A stretch of DNA of 60,000 nucleotides from Lineus longissimus (taxonomy: Eukaryota > Nemertea > Pilidiophora > Heteronemertea > Lineidae): positions 28,847,501-28,907,500 of the forward strand of contig NC_088308.1 in the NCBI RefSeq assembly GCF_910592395.1, written 5' to 3'. The notes beneath the pieces were generated by a model. That model made no database searches. It saw only the letters and a program-made list of their open reading frames with translations, and was not told where the DNA came from. Made by a program: the position numbers and the translations under genes. Below are positions 47,913 through 60,000 of this stretch, one piece after another (the first letter of the stretch is position 1; each line of letters starts with the position of its first letter).

Positions 47913-50670
47913 TTACATTTCAATTAGTCGTCAATTAGTGGTTAATTATCTCAATTACAGTCATTATTAAACCTGTTATGAAATAGCGAATGCTTCTTTG
48001 ATGACTTCGCTGTGGTTGGTAGAACAGGAGGGAGTCCCTCGGGGTACACGTGGAGCAGGCAGCGTTTCTAACAGATGTCGTTTATAAGGAGTTCTGATTT
48101 GGCGAGTTTTGATTTGGCGAATCAGGAAAAGACCAGAACTTTGTTTTCAATGCAAATTCGTCGAGTACCTGCCTGCCCACACTGAGGCCTGACACTTCTA
48201 TCTTGCTACGTCTGACGCCCCACCCAACCTATATTGGGAAGTTCAACTTGGACAGTATCAAATAGAGCATTTTTTCAAAAGGTGTGCTTGCCGTCGTTAT
48301 CAAAAACACGTTGTCAGCGATGTCAACAATCCCTCACCCAAATGAAGGGGTTCATCTTTAAAGCCAGCCTACTTGAGACCTGAAGGCTATCTTTGTTGTA
48401 TCGCATACTTCCTTGTAAAGAGGTTTCTCAGGGCCTTCAGCGATAACCTAGTTTCTCTAGTTCAATATTTGCACAACACATAAAGACAACGAAGACGAAT
48501 GCAGTTGATGGATGTGCTCGAGTTGTGACAACCCGAAGTGTTTACGAGCAGGTTTTAGTAGGGAAACCTTTAGGCGACAGGTCACAGGTGGTCGGGGATG
48601 GGTTATGAAAATGTACTAAAGGAAATAGCTCATGGTAATTTACCATTTTTAAGCGTCCCGTTTATCGAAAGGACGAGAACGCATAGCTCCAATCAGTTCG
48701 ATCTTCTTTCAAGTTTCGCCAGCGAATGTTTCTTCCACTTTTGATTTTTGATTGGTTACTGTGATACCACACTGTTAAACATCAAACATAAGTTCACGTG
48801 TTTGTTTACTTTTTCGGGTTTTCAGTAATGAACTTGACCTACTGTGCCCTGTCTCAATGTATCATTCAACAACTGATCATTCTCAAGCCGAGGCTGAACT
48901 GACTAAACCCGATACGTCCACTTTTATTTAGAATAGATCTTGATCGATTTTGTCCTTTCTCTGTAGTATTTGACAGCTGTCACCGCCCGTGATCGAATGA
49001 CAGATGTGCATTTAGGTCACATGTATTGATAAACTACTCATCTAGGCCTGTGGACATGCTCGGTGAACACCATCGTCTATCGTATCCTCACGAGGTGGCG
49101 ACAACTTGGAATTTGAGAAGCGATAGGATACCACCAGACATTTGATCTTGGTAAAGTTTCAATGTGTCAACATCTTCTGGATTACTTCGTTTGCTCCATA
49201 AATGAGGTATTTAAGGTAGGTTTCAGCTCAAAATATCGTGTTATCAATGGCCTGTATCATAATCATACCAACAGGCGAGAACTGGTCTCTGGTTCCGTTC
49301 AGGAGATCGGTTACTCACTCGACAGCTACAGCGTTTGTCTGGAACTCAGTTTGGTGTTCGATGTTTCATCAATCAACGACCAACACCAGCCATAGGTGCA
49401 GGGAAATTACTATTCCCGCAGGCCTGCTGATAATCCAGTCCGCCTAATAGTTACAGTCTAAGTTTCCTTCGTGTTCAGTCAGCTGGCAGTGGTAATCCAT
49501 TGGTCTTGTGGCTTACCAATAGACCAGTAGTAGTCTTTCCCTAAAACTGAACATTGCTCGTGAATGGTAGTATCTGCGTCCGTGTATATTCCATTCTAGT
49601 TATCTATCAGCGAAAAGGCAAGGACAGGCATCAGTTGGGGTCGAATTCTATCTCATGCAACATGTTGATCAAATCAGGGTCACGATCGCACAACTTTGAA
49701 ATGCTTGAGGTTGATATCATCATTTAGCATGAGATTGGACATTTTGTCCCTTTTTAGCAGATAACTTGACTTTCAGTCCATATATAAACAGTACAAATTT
49801 AGGGAGGGTGCATAGCAAAAGCATTACTTGACCAATTGACGTAATTTGCGGGAACAACATATTCTTTTAATGAATTGGTATTTTAGGGCAAACCCACACT
49901 AGCCTCAGATCTTACTCTTAGCATAGATGGATTAATATTCAGGACAAATTTGACGGGCGATAAACCATCCCCCTTCCTGGCTGTATACAGCGCCGATGTT
50001 CTTTTACAAAGTGACATATCCGGGTGTGTAAAGGCCTTTGGTTTAATACAAGCCAAGAATAGAAGAGCATATTCCAGTTTAACGCGGCCCCTCCAAAGAT
50101 CCATTAATCAATGTCTTGTTTTTTTCGTAAAAACCCCCAATACATCACATGCTACAACAGGCCTTCAACCTAGCGTAACCTTTCATTAGAAGACTTCAGT
50201 GGTGCAATCAGAAATGCTAACACGTAGTGTGAATGATATAAAGTATCCATTGTTGAAGTTTTGTGTATTTTTCAATTTACCAGAATATTTAAGAGGAATC
50301 CTATATGTATACTGTAAGGGCTTTTCTGCACAATTGTTTGCATACGCGACAGTACTTTGTCCTGGCATGTTAAGTCAGTGGCGAGAGATTTACTCAGGGA
50401 TAATACCTGACACCGTTATATTGAATGACAATTTCGCTATTGCCTGATAAGTTGAAATATAAACATTTGCACCAGGCCTATGCGTGTCTGAAATCTGAGG
50501 TTCCTCTCTGCTAATTTGAACGATGAGGGGAGTTTAAGAACTCTATGATGTTGATACAGGGCGTCCGTGGTAACTCAATGAAGTTATGTGATCTTACAAC
50601 TTTGAGAAGACGCTTATCACCTTATTTCACGCCAGTGGCATGAAATGCACACCACACATCGAGCGAGTCA
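47913..50670. other. Noncoding stretch, minor tandem repeat
   Basis: A two-copy 15-base tandem (GTTYTGATTTGGCGA) lies at 48091-48120. Unsupported ORFs of 60-82 codons cluster at 49162-50447 on both strands. No RNA gene seen. Confidence 0.5.
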
Positions 50671-50727
50671 TTACAATTGCACTAACTACAATTACAACTA
50701 CACTAATTACAATTACAATAACATTGA
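50671..50727. repeat. Degenerate ACAATT/ACTACA tandem
   Basis: Imperfect repeats of TACAATTAC and ACTACACTAAT make an A/C/T-rich tract with almost no G. It explains the Asn/Tyr-rich ORF across it. Confidence 0.7.
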
Positions 50728-51165
50728 AGTCGAGAGTCGAGTTGCAACGGATCGCGACGAATCATTCCCTGGACAGTCGAGATGCAAACGAAATACTTTT
50801 TCTTCTTCATCGCTTGTAATTATCTTCCTTTACCATTTCTAGACTGAAATATTCGAAACAAGTCCCTCATTGCTGTGTCTTCTGCAGTCAGATTATTTTC
50901 AATACAAACTTGGTAAAAACAAATATTTGCTGGAGGAGAGCGCGTTTCATCTTAATACAGCCATTGTTATTGCAGATCGAATTGTTTTTGAAGGCCTATA
51001 CTAGTGAATAGTATATCGTCTGCCGGCATGTGTAACATGATCAACACCTACATACTTTGTACAATACATCAAGCTTTATATACATGTACATGTTAATGTA
51101 TATCTATAAGCTGCATTTAGTCCACAGCTTAGTCTCTGACAGCTGCATGGTTTATGCTATTTATT

Positions 51166-51564
51166 GTTTATTTCGGTACGCGGTAAAAATCCTAACTTAA
51201 AAATCCTAACGTAAAAATCCCAAATTTTTGCATTTTTTACCAATTCGAAATAAAATTGAACAAAATTTATTTCTTTAAAAACCAATTTTTTAAACTAATT
51301 AAACAAAAAATCCTTCCATTAGGCCTACGAATCATTCATGATTTTTTTATCAAAGAAAATTCCAGAAAAATAAGTTGAACAAACACATTCCAAAATGGAT
51401 TAAAAAATAGCAAAAATATTTCCAAAAATCCCGATATATTCCGAATATCTCAGAATATTTTTAAAAATTATAAATTTTTCGGATTTTTACCTACCTAAAC
51501 ATTTTTGGGATTTTTCCCGTTCGGATTTTTCCCATTAGGATTTTTCCCTACATTCGTTTATTTC
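51166..51564. mobile_element. Fold-back element with tandem-repeat arms and possible 9-bp TSD
   Basis: The left arm at 51182-51230 has three 14-base units (starts 51183, 51197, 51211) built on TAAAAATCC. The right arm at 51501-51550 has three 15-base inverted units (GGATTTTTCCC at 51508, 51523, 51538). The arms can pair. The interior is very AT-rich with no ORF. GTTTATTTC occurs at 51166-51174 and again at 51556-51564, which could be a 9-bp target-site duplication. Such a size is typical of Mutator-like elements, but the superfamily is inference. Confidence 0.65.
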
Positions 51565-52434
51565 ATTAACGTGTCACTCTAAACTAGCCATATTCGGCCT
51601 CCAATCCGTTCTGGAATTTAACACATACATGTATAAACAAACTCCAATAATTTGATGGTCAGGAGTTGCCCTTTAGGCGCATCCTCCACCCAGTCAATCT
51701 GGTAGACTGATTGGCCTGCTTTATTGAAATACCATTACCGTCCAATCCCGAAAGAGATGTTTGTGCCTATTAATAGAAATAATGGGACGCAGGCGGGGAC
51801 CTAGTGTATGCCATCTCACAGTTGTACTAATGGGGCCATTCGTGCGTTAAGTAACTATTAAACTTACTTAGCATTTCGTCCCTCTCCATACATGTAGACC
51901 TCTACATACTGATGCTAATGTAAATGTAGGTACATGCTTCATGGGATTTACAACATAGGCCTAATGCCCTTAAACAGACTTTTCAACCATAAGGACTTTA
52001 GTATAGGTATACGCCATTTGTCACCGAGGGAGGCGAAGAAAGGGGTAGGTTCGTTTTCGTTTACCTGATGCTTTTCCTTTAGAAACAATTTTACTACTTA
52101 CAAAAATGTAAGCATAAATAATAGGAGTGTTTATTCATATGATCAAGGAGGTTTTACACACCTTCCTTGATATCATTGTCTTTTGCCCTTGACTTCTTGC
52201 TCAGTAACCTTCTACCAGATCTGTTCAGGTCTACTGCAGCTTCAAACAAAGCTTATTAACGTATAAACGTTCTCTTGATTGATCGCTAAATCCAAGAGGA
52301 ATGCGATGTTGATCATTTATGATCCCAGAATCAACATGTCACCTGACTCAGGTATCTGTTCTTCCTCGAAAATTCCGAATCAGTCGTATCCTCCTCCCCT
52401 CGCACACGATTTATAAGATCGGTCGATACGGCCA
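51565..52434. other. Noncoding stretch, nothing recognised
   Basis: TACATGTA palindromes at 51626-51633 and 51889-51896. No gene or other repeat seen. Confidence 0.5.
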
Positions 52435-52554
52435 AGTGTTGGCCATCCTGAGGAAATCAGGGGTTAATGTTTGCTTCTCCGGCTCTGCACACACACTGTG
52501 GAGGGCCGGAGAAGCGAACATCAACCCCTGATTTCCTCAGGATGAGTGATGGCC
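52435..52554. mobile_element. Near-perfect 100-bp palindrome with flanking 10-bp repeats
   Basis: Arms of 48 bases at 52444-52491 and 52497-52544 are complementary at 44 positions, with a 5-base loop. The outer 40 positions have only two differences, one of them a G/T wobble. AGTGTTGGCC at 52435-52444 and AGTGATGGCC at 52545-52554 flank it and match at 9 of 10, as expected of a target-site duplication. There is no ORF of its own. A recent MITE insertion is the simplest reading; a hairpin RNA gene is the alternative. Confidence 0.85.
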
Positions 52555-55500
52555 TGAGCTGACAGGATGCTGCCTGTTGGCACATATGTACATACATGAC
52601 ATACCATCAATACAAAACCGTATATAGATGCCTCTCTGCTGGATCCAGGTCAGTTCACCTTGTGATGCTCATTGTGCATCATCTGATGGGCACATCTTAA
52701 AGAGTATTAAAGCATGATTTCATGTTCATATTACATCCTGGACCTTTGTCTGCAGAGAGAATAGTGCAGGAATTCGGTAGAATCTGAGCGTTCACTCTGG
52801 TCAATGGTCTAGCATCTCCCATCTACTGTGTGGCCGTCCTTAGACGCTTGTCCACCTTTCGTTTGGAGCATTGAATGTTGGCCCGTTGGCCAGGGGTAAA
52901 CTGCTCTGCATTGGGAGGTCCATGGATTCCTCTCATTCCCTGGTCAGATCTAGGATACCTTTCGTTGCAAATGATTGTACTAGTTGCCCCGAAATACATA
53001 AAACATCCAGGTTGGACGAAAACCTTCTTCAGTTGCATTGAATGTAGACTGTGGTCACAGCAGTGTATGAGCGTGTGCAACAAGTAGTCCGGTCATAAGT
53101 CATAAATTGTGAAAATTCCTGCATAGAATGTATGCTGATATAAATTGTCCAATTATTGACAAAAAGGTCTATACCATTCTTCCATTGAACATAATGACAC
53201 ATGGCAATACGGGGCCATATTTTCGAGCATATATATATAGGTGCGGATTGAATACTCGATATGTATAATTCACTTGACATTTGTCAATGCAAATGACTGT
53301 GATAGTGAATCCTTTATAACACTGTTTGAAAATATGGATTTACATTTTGCGCTTGAGATGTTTGCTGACGTTTTATCAAGAGATATCTATATCATGGCCG
53401 CTGGTTTCGCCTTGACTGAACGTCTGATCTAAGTAGAGTTTTGTTAGTTTTCAAATGACAATTTCATTTTAACTCCTGGCAAAATTCACTGTAATCAAAT
53501 CCGCCACAATTTGCTGAGTCGTATTGCCACTTATAGTTATACTGTTAGTCTACGGCAATATTTGCCAGTCGAAATTGGAAACTCTAATGGACACCGCTCA
53601 GTATAGATTAGTATACATAATTGTATTTATCATAATTGGTTCTGTTATTTATACCCTTGATACAAGGATAACGTAAATTCAACTCATAACAAATTCTGAA
53701 TTACAACTAAATCTGAAATGAGTGCATGGAGTACAGTACAAATAGTACTTTGTATGGTAATAATGCACACGGTCCTTTGCGAACACAGCATTTGGTATCA
53801 TCTCCTTTAATTCATGTTTCTTTAATTCACTTGGAAAGACCGGGCTTTTTTTCAGGTTGTCCTTTGTGTATATATTCGTGTATTCATATCGACAGCCTGT
53901 CCTGATGTTTCCCCGCGGGAATTAGGTCATGCAGACATTGCTCAATGCTATAAGGATGTACGTCATGATTTTTCAATGTGACCCTGATACAAATAGAAAA
54001 TAGCTTAGAAAGACATCAACTCAGGCCTACTGTCAGACAAAAAAACCATCAAAGTACCGCTGATGATATAACACTGCCTCGAGCGACAGTCTGTTTACTT
54101 CATATTCGATAGTTCGTATGTTTTCGTTATTCTAAATCGGGACGAGTCGCGCGTATGATATCAGGAACAACACGACAACTGTATGTCCACATATTTAAGA
54201 GATTAGTCAGAGAATCATTTCAAACGGACCTGAACAGGTGGACGTGTTGTAAGGACACGCACATTATCAATTCGATACCGCTGTTGCTGTAATATCGTAC
54301 ACGCGATACATTCATAGCAAATATGGTCTAGCTCTATTGAACTGGATTACTGTCTGGACAGAGGGTAAGAGATCTTCTCCATACATGCTCTAGTCTCTGT
54401 TCATCTTGGTGGTTGTACCCCCAAAGACAACGAAGAAGCAAGCACTTAACATGTACTGTATACCGGTGATCTGCATCAGTCATATGACCTGAGACCACGT
54501 GAGATGCAACCAGCTGTACTAACGAAAGGTAGACAATATCAACAATTACTAATTGCCTGCGCCTTTTATTTCATGGATTGATGCAGGCGAAATTCCATCA
54601 TGCTATCAATCTTATGGCAAGAAGTTCTCTGCCCATTATAATAGGATATTTCATCAAACCTTTGAATGCAAAATCATCCAAACGCAACCAGGCTTGCTCT
54701 TGATTGGGAACATTATAGCGAAAAATGAAACTAATAATTTAGTCTTTTTCAATATTACGAGTCGAAGGCAGCTTTGATGGCTGTACATCGTTTTCTCTAC
54801 CACGGAATAGCTTTTTCTCAAGAGAACTCAATGATTGTGCCTTTTGACCAATTCCTTAATCAAGTAGTCAGTAGGCTATGAGACATGCAAACAAGGAGGA
54901 ATTTCATCCAGTAAGTATCGTGGATTATGATGTCGCTGTCTCAGTGAGGATCAAACAGCAGGGTTCACCCTGGTTTGGCACCTCAATGCACTTTTCAATG
55001 TGTTTGTTTGTTACCTTGTTTGTGATTGATTTCGGTATCCGTCTGAGCTCGAATGATCCCTGCAGAGCTTTGTGGACAAACACGTCTTCCATCTGAGCTC
55101 ATGCATCACTACCCCTTCATTACAGGTCTGCCATGACATGCAGTACAACCTTCTGTACCAGTGACAACTAGGCATGGTCCACATTTTCGATACAAAAAGT
55201 AACTACGTGTGTCATGTAATCGGGTAACAGTCTATCATGATCAGGGCGTCGTTTTCAGGAGCATGTTGTCAGTGCGTTCATTTCATCCGATGACTATGAG
55301 TAGACCTATCGTGGCGATTGGAATATATCTTAGTATTTCAGAATACAAGCACCGGATTTTTATCGACCCCATTTCGACCCCTGGGGTCAAGGTTACGCCT
55401 GCCGAGTAAATACCGACTGCTGACAGCAAATACCTTGTTGTTTGCCACATAAAGTAGCGCTTACTTCTGGATTTGTGTCAATATTTTCCTATCACGAAGG

Positions 55501-56936
55501 CATTTTTAATATCTAAATCGTTTTTATACCTCCTATCAGTCATTGAACCGTTTTACTAATCTTACAAATATGATTTAAAGCACTTATTTTGATCTCAAAT
55601 CATATTGACTTTTTTAACCAACTGGTATTTAAAGATTGGCAATGTTAACCAAGTAGCGTAATCGCCATGTTCCACTTGTGCTAACTCAGGCTAATCCAAA
55701 CAGTTTGCACGTATCATTAGTTTCCCTTCGAGAAATAAGCTGGTTCACGGAGCGTCTTGCGTGATATGAAAAAGTTGTGCTGATACAAACTTGTGTACTA
55801 CACGTCATGTTGCCCCCTGAATGCTTACTCTTATTGATATTTTGGTAGCTGTCGGGATGGACGTCATGTCGCGGCCTCGTGGGTACTTTTCAATTGATAT
55901 CTTACTCTAGCCATTGCTAACAATTTACTACTGGTTGTACTGGTTTTTACACCTGTCCGTGGAATGTTCGATTTGAGTATCATCGATGGTAACAGATTGT
56001 GGGCCTAATAGTCGAGACAAGGTAACTTATTTCTTTGATAATAGCTGCGAAAATATTAACCTAACTTTCTAATCTCTCCTAATTGTCAGCTGATGATACC
56101 CAAAAGGGAAATGCAGAAATAATCAGCGGCAACCTGCAAGCTTCCTTGGCGAGGCGTATAGGTCAGCACAGTTACCCATTGGCAATTACTTCAATTTCTT
56201 TCTTGCCATTGGTAAGAGAGATGGATAGGCAGTTATCAAATAAATGCATTTGTTACCTTGCATAGGTATTTTTTTATAGTTTTACCGAAAAGCCTCGAGA
56301 GCTGGATATTTGTATTTGCCGAAAAACCGTATCCATTTAAACCTCAACAACAGTGTGTGGTGTGTTGGCCACCAAGGTCAAACTCGTAATTCTTATAGAC
56401 AACCAGAATTGCGTTGACATAGATAATTAGTTTCTGTTAATGGGGCAAATTATATAGCGTTGATCATCAGATACATGTACGTTGATACCAAGGGAAATTA
56501 TAGAGCGTTACATGCACTGCAATAACCAATACAACAACATTTCAGTTTGAATAAACATTGGAAATATCCCGTCCCCGGCAGGCTGATTTCCTTTCATAAA
56601 GATAAACATCTTTTTCAATGGTACATGTTTGCAGTTTGAACGAATCAGAGACGTTTGTTTGGAAGGAGGAAGTAAGAGGACATGAACACGACTCTGAGCA
56701 CGGACATTTCATTCAATTCTTTAAATCAACCAACGGACTCCAAAATTTAAGTTCTATTGCGTCGTTGGGCGAAAACCGTTGAATATATTCCATGTTGAAT
56801 AATTAGTAGTTACTGAAGTACTGGTCGGGCTGATTTGATTTGTAAAGACTATCCAGGTTTCAGTTGTTCGATGTAACAAGTTGTTTGTACTCAATAAGCT
56901 ACCTTTCTCTGTGGCAGTGAACATACATTAGAAACA
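52555..56936. other. Noncoding stretch, weak ORFs only
   Basis: Opposite-strand ORFs at 52823-53087 cover each other. A short (TA)n is at about 53229-53239. An inverted pair AATATGATTT/AAATCATATT lies at about 55566-55610. A TACATGTA at 56472-56479. Nothing that I can call a gene over 4.4 kb. Confidence 0.45.
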
Positions 56937-57180
56937 TACAGTGGAACCCCTGTATAACGCGACCACCCCGCTATGACTAACAAGAATTTCCGGTCCCGAA
57001 TGGTTTCCTCTCTAATAACCATTACAAGGCCCCCGGGAACACGACCATCCCAACCCAACCCACGACCACTGGATTGGGCGGTTCCCAATGACAAAATTCA
57101 CCCCTCTAACCCGACCAAAGGGCCTAATTGCCGTAATCGGTCGCGACCGCGTCTCCAATTAACCCGGCAATTTTAAACAC
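56937..57180 (+). mobile_element. pogo/Tigger-like DNA transposon end, incomplete
   Basis: TACAGTGGAACCCC at 56937-56950, followed by TGTATAACGCGACCACC, matches the usual start of pogo/Tigger-type Tc1-mariner elements: a TA target site, then CAGT and a GAACCCC...ATAACG pattern. The next 230 bases are G+C-rich and echo the same CGACCA/ACCCGACC motifs. I find no matching right end (GGGGTTCCACTGTA) nearby and no transposase, so this is a truncated or non-autonomous copy. The 67-codon ORFs across it are not coding evidence. Confidence 0.5.
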
Positions 57181-58900
57181 CTCGGCGCCAAGCTCTCTCT
57201 TGATTATTATAACACCACAGACAATGGCTATCATGAGAATACATATGAAAACCTTTGTACAAATAAACTGCGTTTTACTAACGGTTTTTGAATCAATTTA
57301 TTCCTGTTTTTTTCATCATTCAGCCCTGTCAGTGTTGGACATGATGGGTACCGACAGCAAAAAATCATGGGATTTACATTAAAGCGTTTATCACTGAACA
57401 CATTGGAGCATTCTAAAATGTGGAATGATGAGAACTGAAGACGAATGCTGCCATGATTTCTGTTAAGAAATTGATTGCGGCATATTTGTCATGCTGCAGA
57501 TAAAAAAAATGTTCAAGTCCAAATAGTTTTTTCGCCCTGTTCTGCACAAAATGAAGAAACATCATCACTCCCAAATTATTTTTTTTTGGTTTGAAAGATT
57601 TTCAGAATTTTGAACAATTTTTGCGGGAAAACCTAATCAGTGGGCACTCTAGAAACATTCTATGACAGTAATGATGATAACTATCAAGTTTGTGAAGCCA
57701 TGTCGGGTGCCCTCTCCTCAGCACCCTCGACCTCACCTTTGGCTACTGGCAGGTCCGTGTTCACCCTGATTCGCGCGACCAAACAGGTATATACACCTCT
57801 GTTGACACTTCGTGGGCTCGAGAAACCGGCTTTCCGACAGAAATGGTGCAACCGGTTCGTAGACCTGCCAGACATCGGTCCATGAATATTCAGTGCTGAT
57901 CGGGTGATAACCTCATGTTATGTTTTCAACGCCTCATCGGTCCAACCTCGTCTTCATGGTCTTTATGATAATCATAATTTGATGAACGAGCTGCTACTAG
58001 GTCCCGGTCGACAGCACTGAGCGGCAGTATTGCCTTAAAGCTTGTCAATTATCTTGTCATTATCTGATAACTTACTCCTTTTGGTCTTGGTATGATATTA
58101 AGTGGCCCTAATTGCTAATTCATTACCTGTAATAGTCTAGGTAAAGGTTGATGGGATGTAATAGAGTAGTCTACCATGAAGAAGTGGTCACAGCAATTTG
58201 CCTCGGAGCAGAAATTACATGCATGTAACAGAGTCTTTGAAAGACTATGCTTGTCGCTTGGAATCATGATAGGATATCTTAATCATAGAATTGTGGTCAA
58301 AGAAATAATCCGAGTGAATATGATGCATTCAGGTCCAAGCTTTCCTTAGATTTGGTCTGATTTGAGTCGCCAGTACCTTACAACCGGTCGATTCCAAACA
58401 TCTGCCCACCCTTCCGCTTTCACTTTCACAACTCGCAGTCGTACCGAATGATTAACTGTTTGTTGCTCGACACACCCAGACATTGTGTGTAACATGATTT
58501 AGTGCAAAATGATCGATTGTGTCAAAAGTGTTACTCAAATATGTACTTAATACATGTATATATGATTTGATTCACGTATATTTAGCCTTAACATGCCTTT
58601 GTCCTTCGACATATCAAAAGAGCAAGAGTATCATCGAATATGCTGATTGATTCGGTTGAGATCGAATTCCGATTCTGTAGTCAAATTATAGGCATCGACA
58701 ATCAAATATTAATGGTTTCTAAAATCAGGTTGTTGGCGGTGTGATATTAGATTTTTCGTTTCTTTTCTATGAGAAGTGCAAATTGGATTTGATACTATCG
58801 AGACCTAGGACCATGCTCGCACCAAAGTATGTGCTGTTAGATGATTATAAGATATTGTAGTTGGAATGTATCAGCTCTAACTCTTGTCTTATATTCGCAG
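57181..58900. other. Noncoding stretch, nothing recognised
   Basis: Only short ORFs, including overlapping opposite-strand ones at 57640-57885. TACATGTA at 58551-58558. Confidence 0.5.
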
Positions 58901-59136
58901 TTACGATGTCGCAATGTTTACATGGCAGTGAAGTACTGGGCCTCGTTTTACGTCTGTTTGATACAAACTATTGAAGCAGTCAATGTTTGCTTTGAGGTGA
59001 TTTGGAATAGAAAGTGATGCCAGGCTCTTATTGGTTGGTTCACCAAATACAGCTCGAATGGCGCTGATTCCGCCAGTTAGTTTCTTCCTCGTGGAGTTTG
59101 GTGAGACAACGGATACCTCCGGTTTGGTGTCAATTC
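58901..59136 (-). CDS. Candidate exon, unknown protein
   Basis: The minus-strand frame is open for 81 codons from an ATG at 59146 to TAA. ATTGTCATGAATGCAG ends at 59137 and is a usable acceptor, with a CTAAC branch-like motif about 45 bases before it. The exon would start at 59136 with a split codon. The product is convincing in composition, with a basic start (NSTRKKLTGGISAIRAVFGE) and then LASLSIPNHLKANIDCFNSL. Possible donors GAC|GTAAAA and CAT|GTAAAC lie near the end, so it may be internal rather than terminal. No family recognised. Confidence 0.33.
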
Positions 59137-59149
59137 CTGCATTCATGAC

Positions 59150-60000
59150 AATACTTAAAGATTGCTTCCAAACAAGTTAGGGTTATTCTGCTCGAGTCAA
59201 TTAAGATGGAGGTCTGGCGTTTCCGGGTTCAATCAATGGTGATGATAGAATGAGGCTTATCAACCTATATTAAATTCGCCAGTAAAAGCTTAAAATTCGC
59301 ACCTTCCGATCGGTTGTTTTCTTTAAATGCGTCCTTGGAAATGCCGCGAACATGAAAGTAATTCCTCGCGAGACTTTTTCAGGTTGATGTCCACTTCTTG
59401 CAGTGGACGGTTACACGGTTAACCCTAAAACAAGTCTGAAGACCAGTTATACCGGAGAATGGCAGAAGTTTGGCGATGATGGGGAAGATTTAACTTAATT
59501 ACGCTCTCACTGGAAAATCAAAAGAGTCGCTGATTCAGTGGGCACTCGGACAATCTAATGTACACTAGACGTTCATTAATGCGATGTGACACTACATTGT
59601 ATGCCCAGCGGCGAATGAACCACACAAGTGTGTGCCGTGTTTTCAAGGCTTAAGATAAATGCAAATACAATCACTCCTAAGTATATGGGTGGAGTCATCA
59701 CTGTTTCAGGAAACCATAATTGATGTGCTCCTTGATTTTCTCGAAGTCTCGAAACGTTCTATTTTCAGGTGTTGTTGAAAATGCGCCCAACGTGACATGT
59801 ATATTTTCGGTATTTATAGAAAATCAATGTTTTTTTCTTGTTTTTCAGATGTTGCAAGGTGACAGGGCTATGATAGCTTGACAGGGCTAGAAGCGTTCAC
59901 GATAGAGTAGCGTCATGTCCATGGCGGAGTCGGTCACTTGAGGCGATCATGGAGTACACAAACATCGCTAGGCACTTGGGAAGGATACTCCGGATTATAT
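59150..60000. other. Noncoding stretch to window end
   Basis: A B-box-like GGGTTCAATC at about 59226-59235 has no A box or T-stem. Nothing else recognised. Confidence 0.5.

Noticed and set aside
59226-59235. GGGTTCAATC as part of a tRNA gene
   Set aside because: No complementary T-stem and no A box at a suitable distance.

Overview
This window looks like intron- and repeat-rich nuclear DNA from a metazoan, most likely a marine invertebrate. G+C is about two fifths by eye. There are no dense long ORFs, ribosome-binding sites or operons. Instead there are short open stretches with splice-like borders, tRNA-derived fragments, a pogo/Tigger-like transposon end, several fold-back elements and minisatellites. 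The palindrome TACATGTA occurs about 19 times, against one or two expected from base composition. An initiator-tRNA-Met-like sequence with the eukaryotic AUCGAAA T loop rules out a bacterial source. I cannot name the species or phylum.

No complete gene can be assembled and no ORF matches a protein family I recognise. Coding calls are therefore candidate exons at low to moderate confidence. The best is an open frame on the minus strand at 9390-10118, about 243 codons from stop to stop. Others are minus-strand exons at 28042-28334 (pyrimidine-rich acceptor, then a stop), 14993-15278, 47643-47912, 25360-25635, 25808-26062 and 58901-59136. Plus-strand candidates lie at 8621-8866, 30996-31273, 45350-45594, 21921-22187, 1170-1546 and 3769-3939. 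A rough estimate from base composition gives about one ORF of 140 codons or more by chance; five are present. Some are probably real, but I cannot say which belong to the same gene.

Region by region. 1-8 kb is mostly featureless. 8.6-10.1 kb holds a candidate exon, a decayed tRNA-Met relict, a 37-bp inverted repeat and the longest ORF. 11-15.3 kb has a tandem duplication, a duplicated 24-bp repeat pair, a degenerate minisatellite and two candidate exons. 17.8-22.4 kb has an 8-bp tandem repeat, a fold-back element, a 35-bp minisatellite and the tRNA-iMet-like pseudogene with an encoded CCA. 25-31.7 kb has several candidate exons, a SINE-like Pol III promoter and a helically phased array of nuclear-receptor half-sites. 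33.9 kb has a 71-bp hairpin. 46.5-46.7 kb is a tandem array in which each unit is itself a hairpin. 51.2-51.6 kb is a fold-back element with a possible 9-bp target-site duplication. 52.4 kb is a nearly perfect 100-bp palindrome with flanking repeats. 56.9 kb carries the pogo-like transposon end.

The strongest oddities are the structured repeats (46.6, 51.2 and 52.4 kb) and the phased half-site array (31.6 kb). I saw nothing that amounts to a complete new system.
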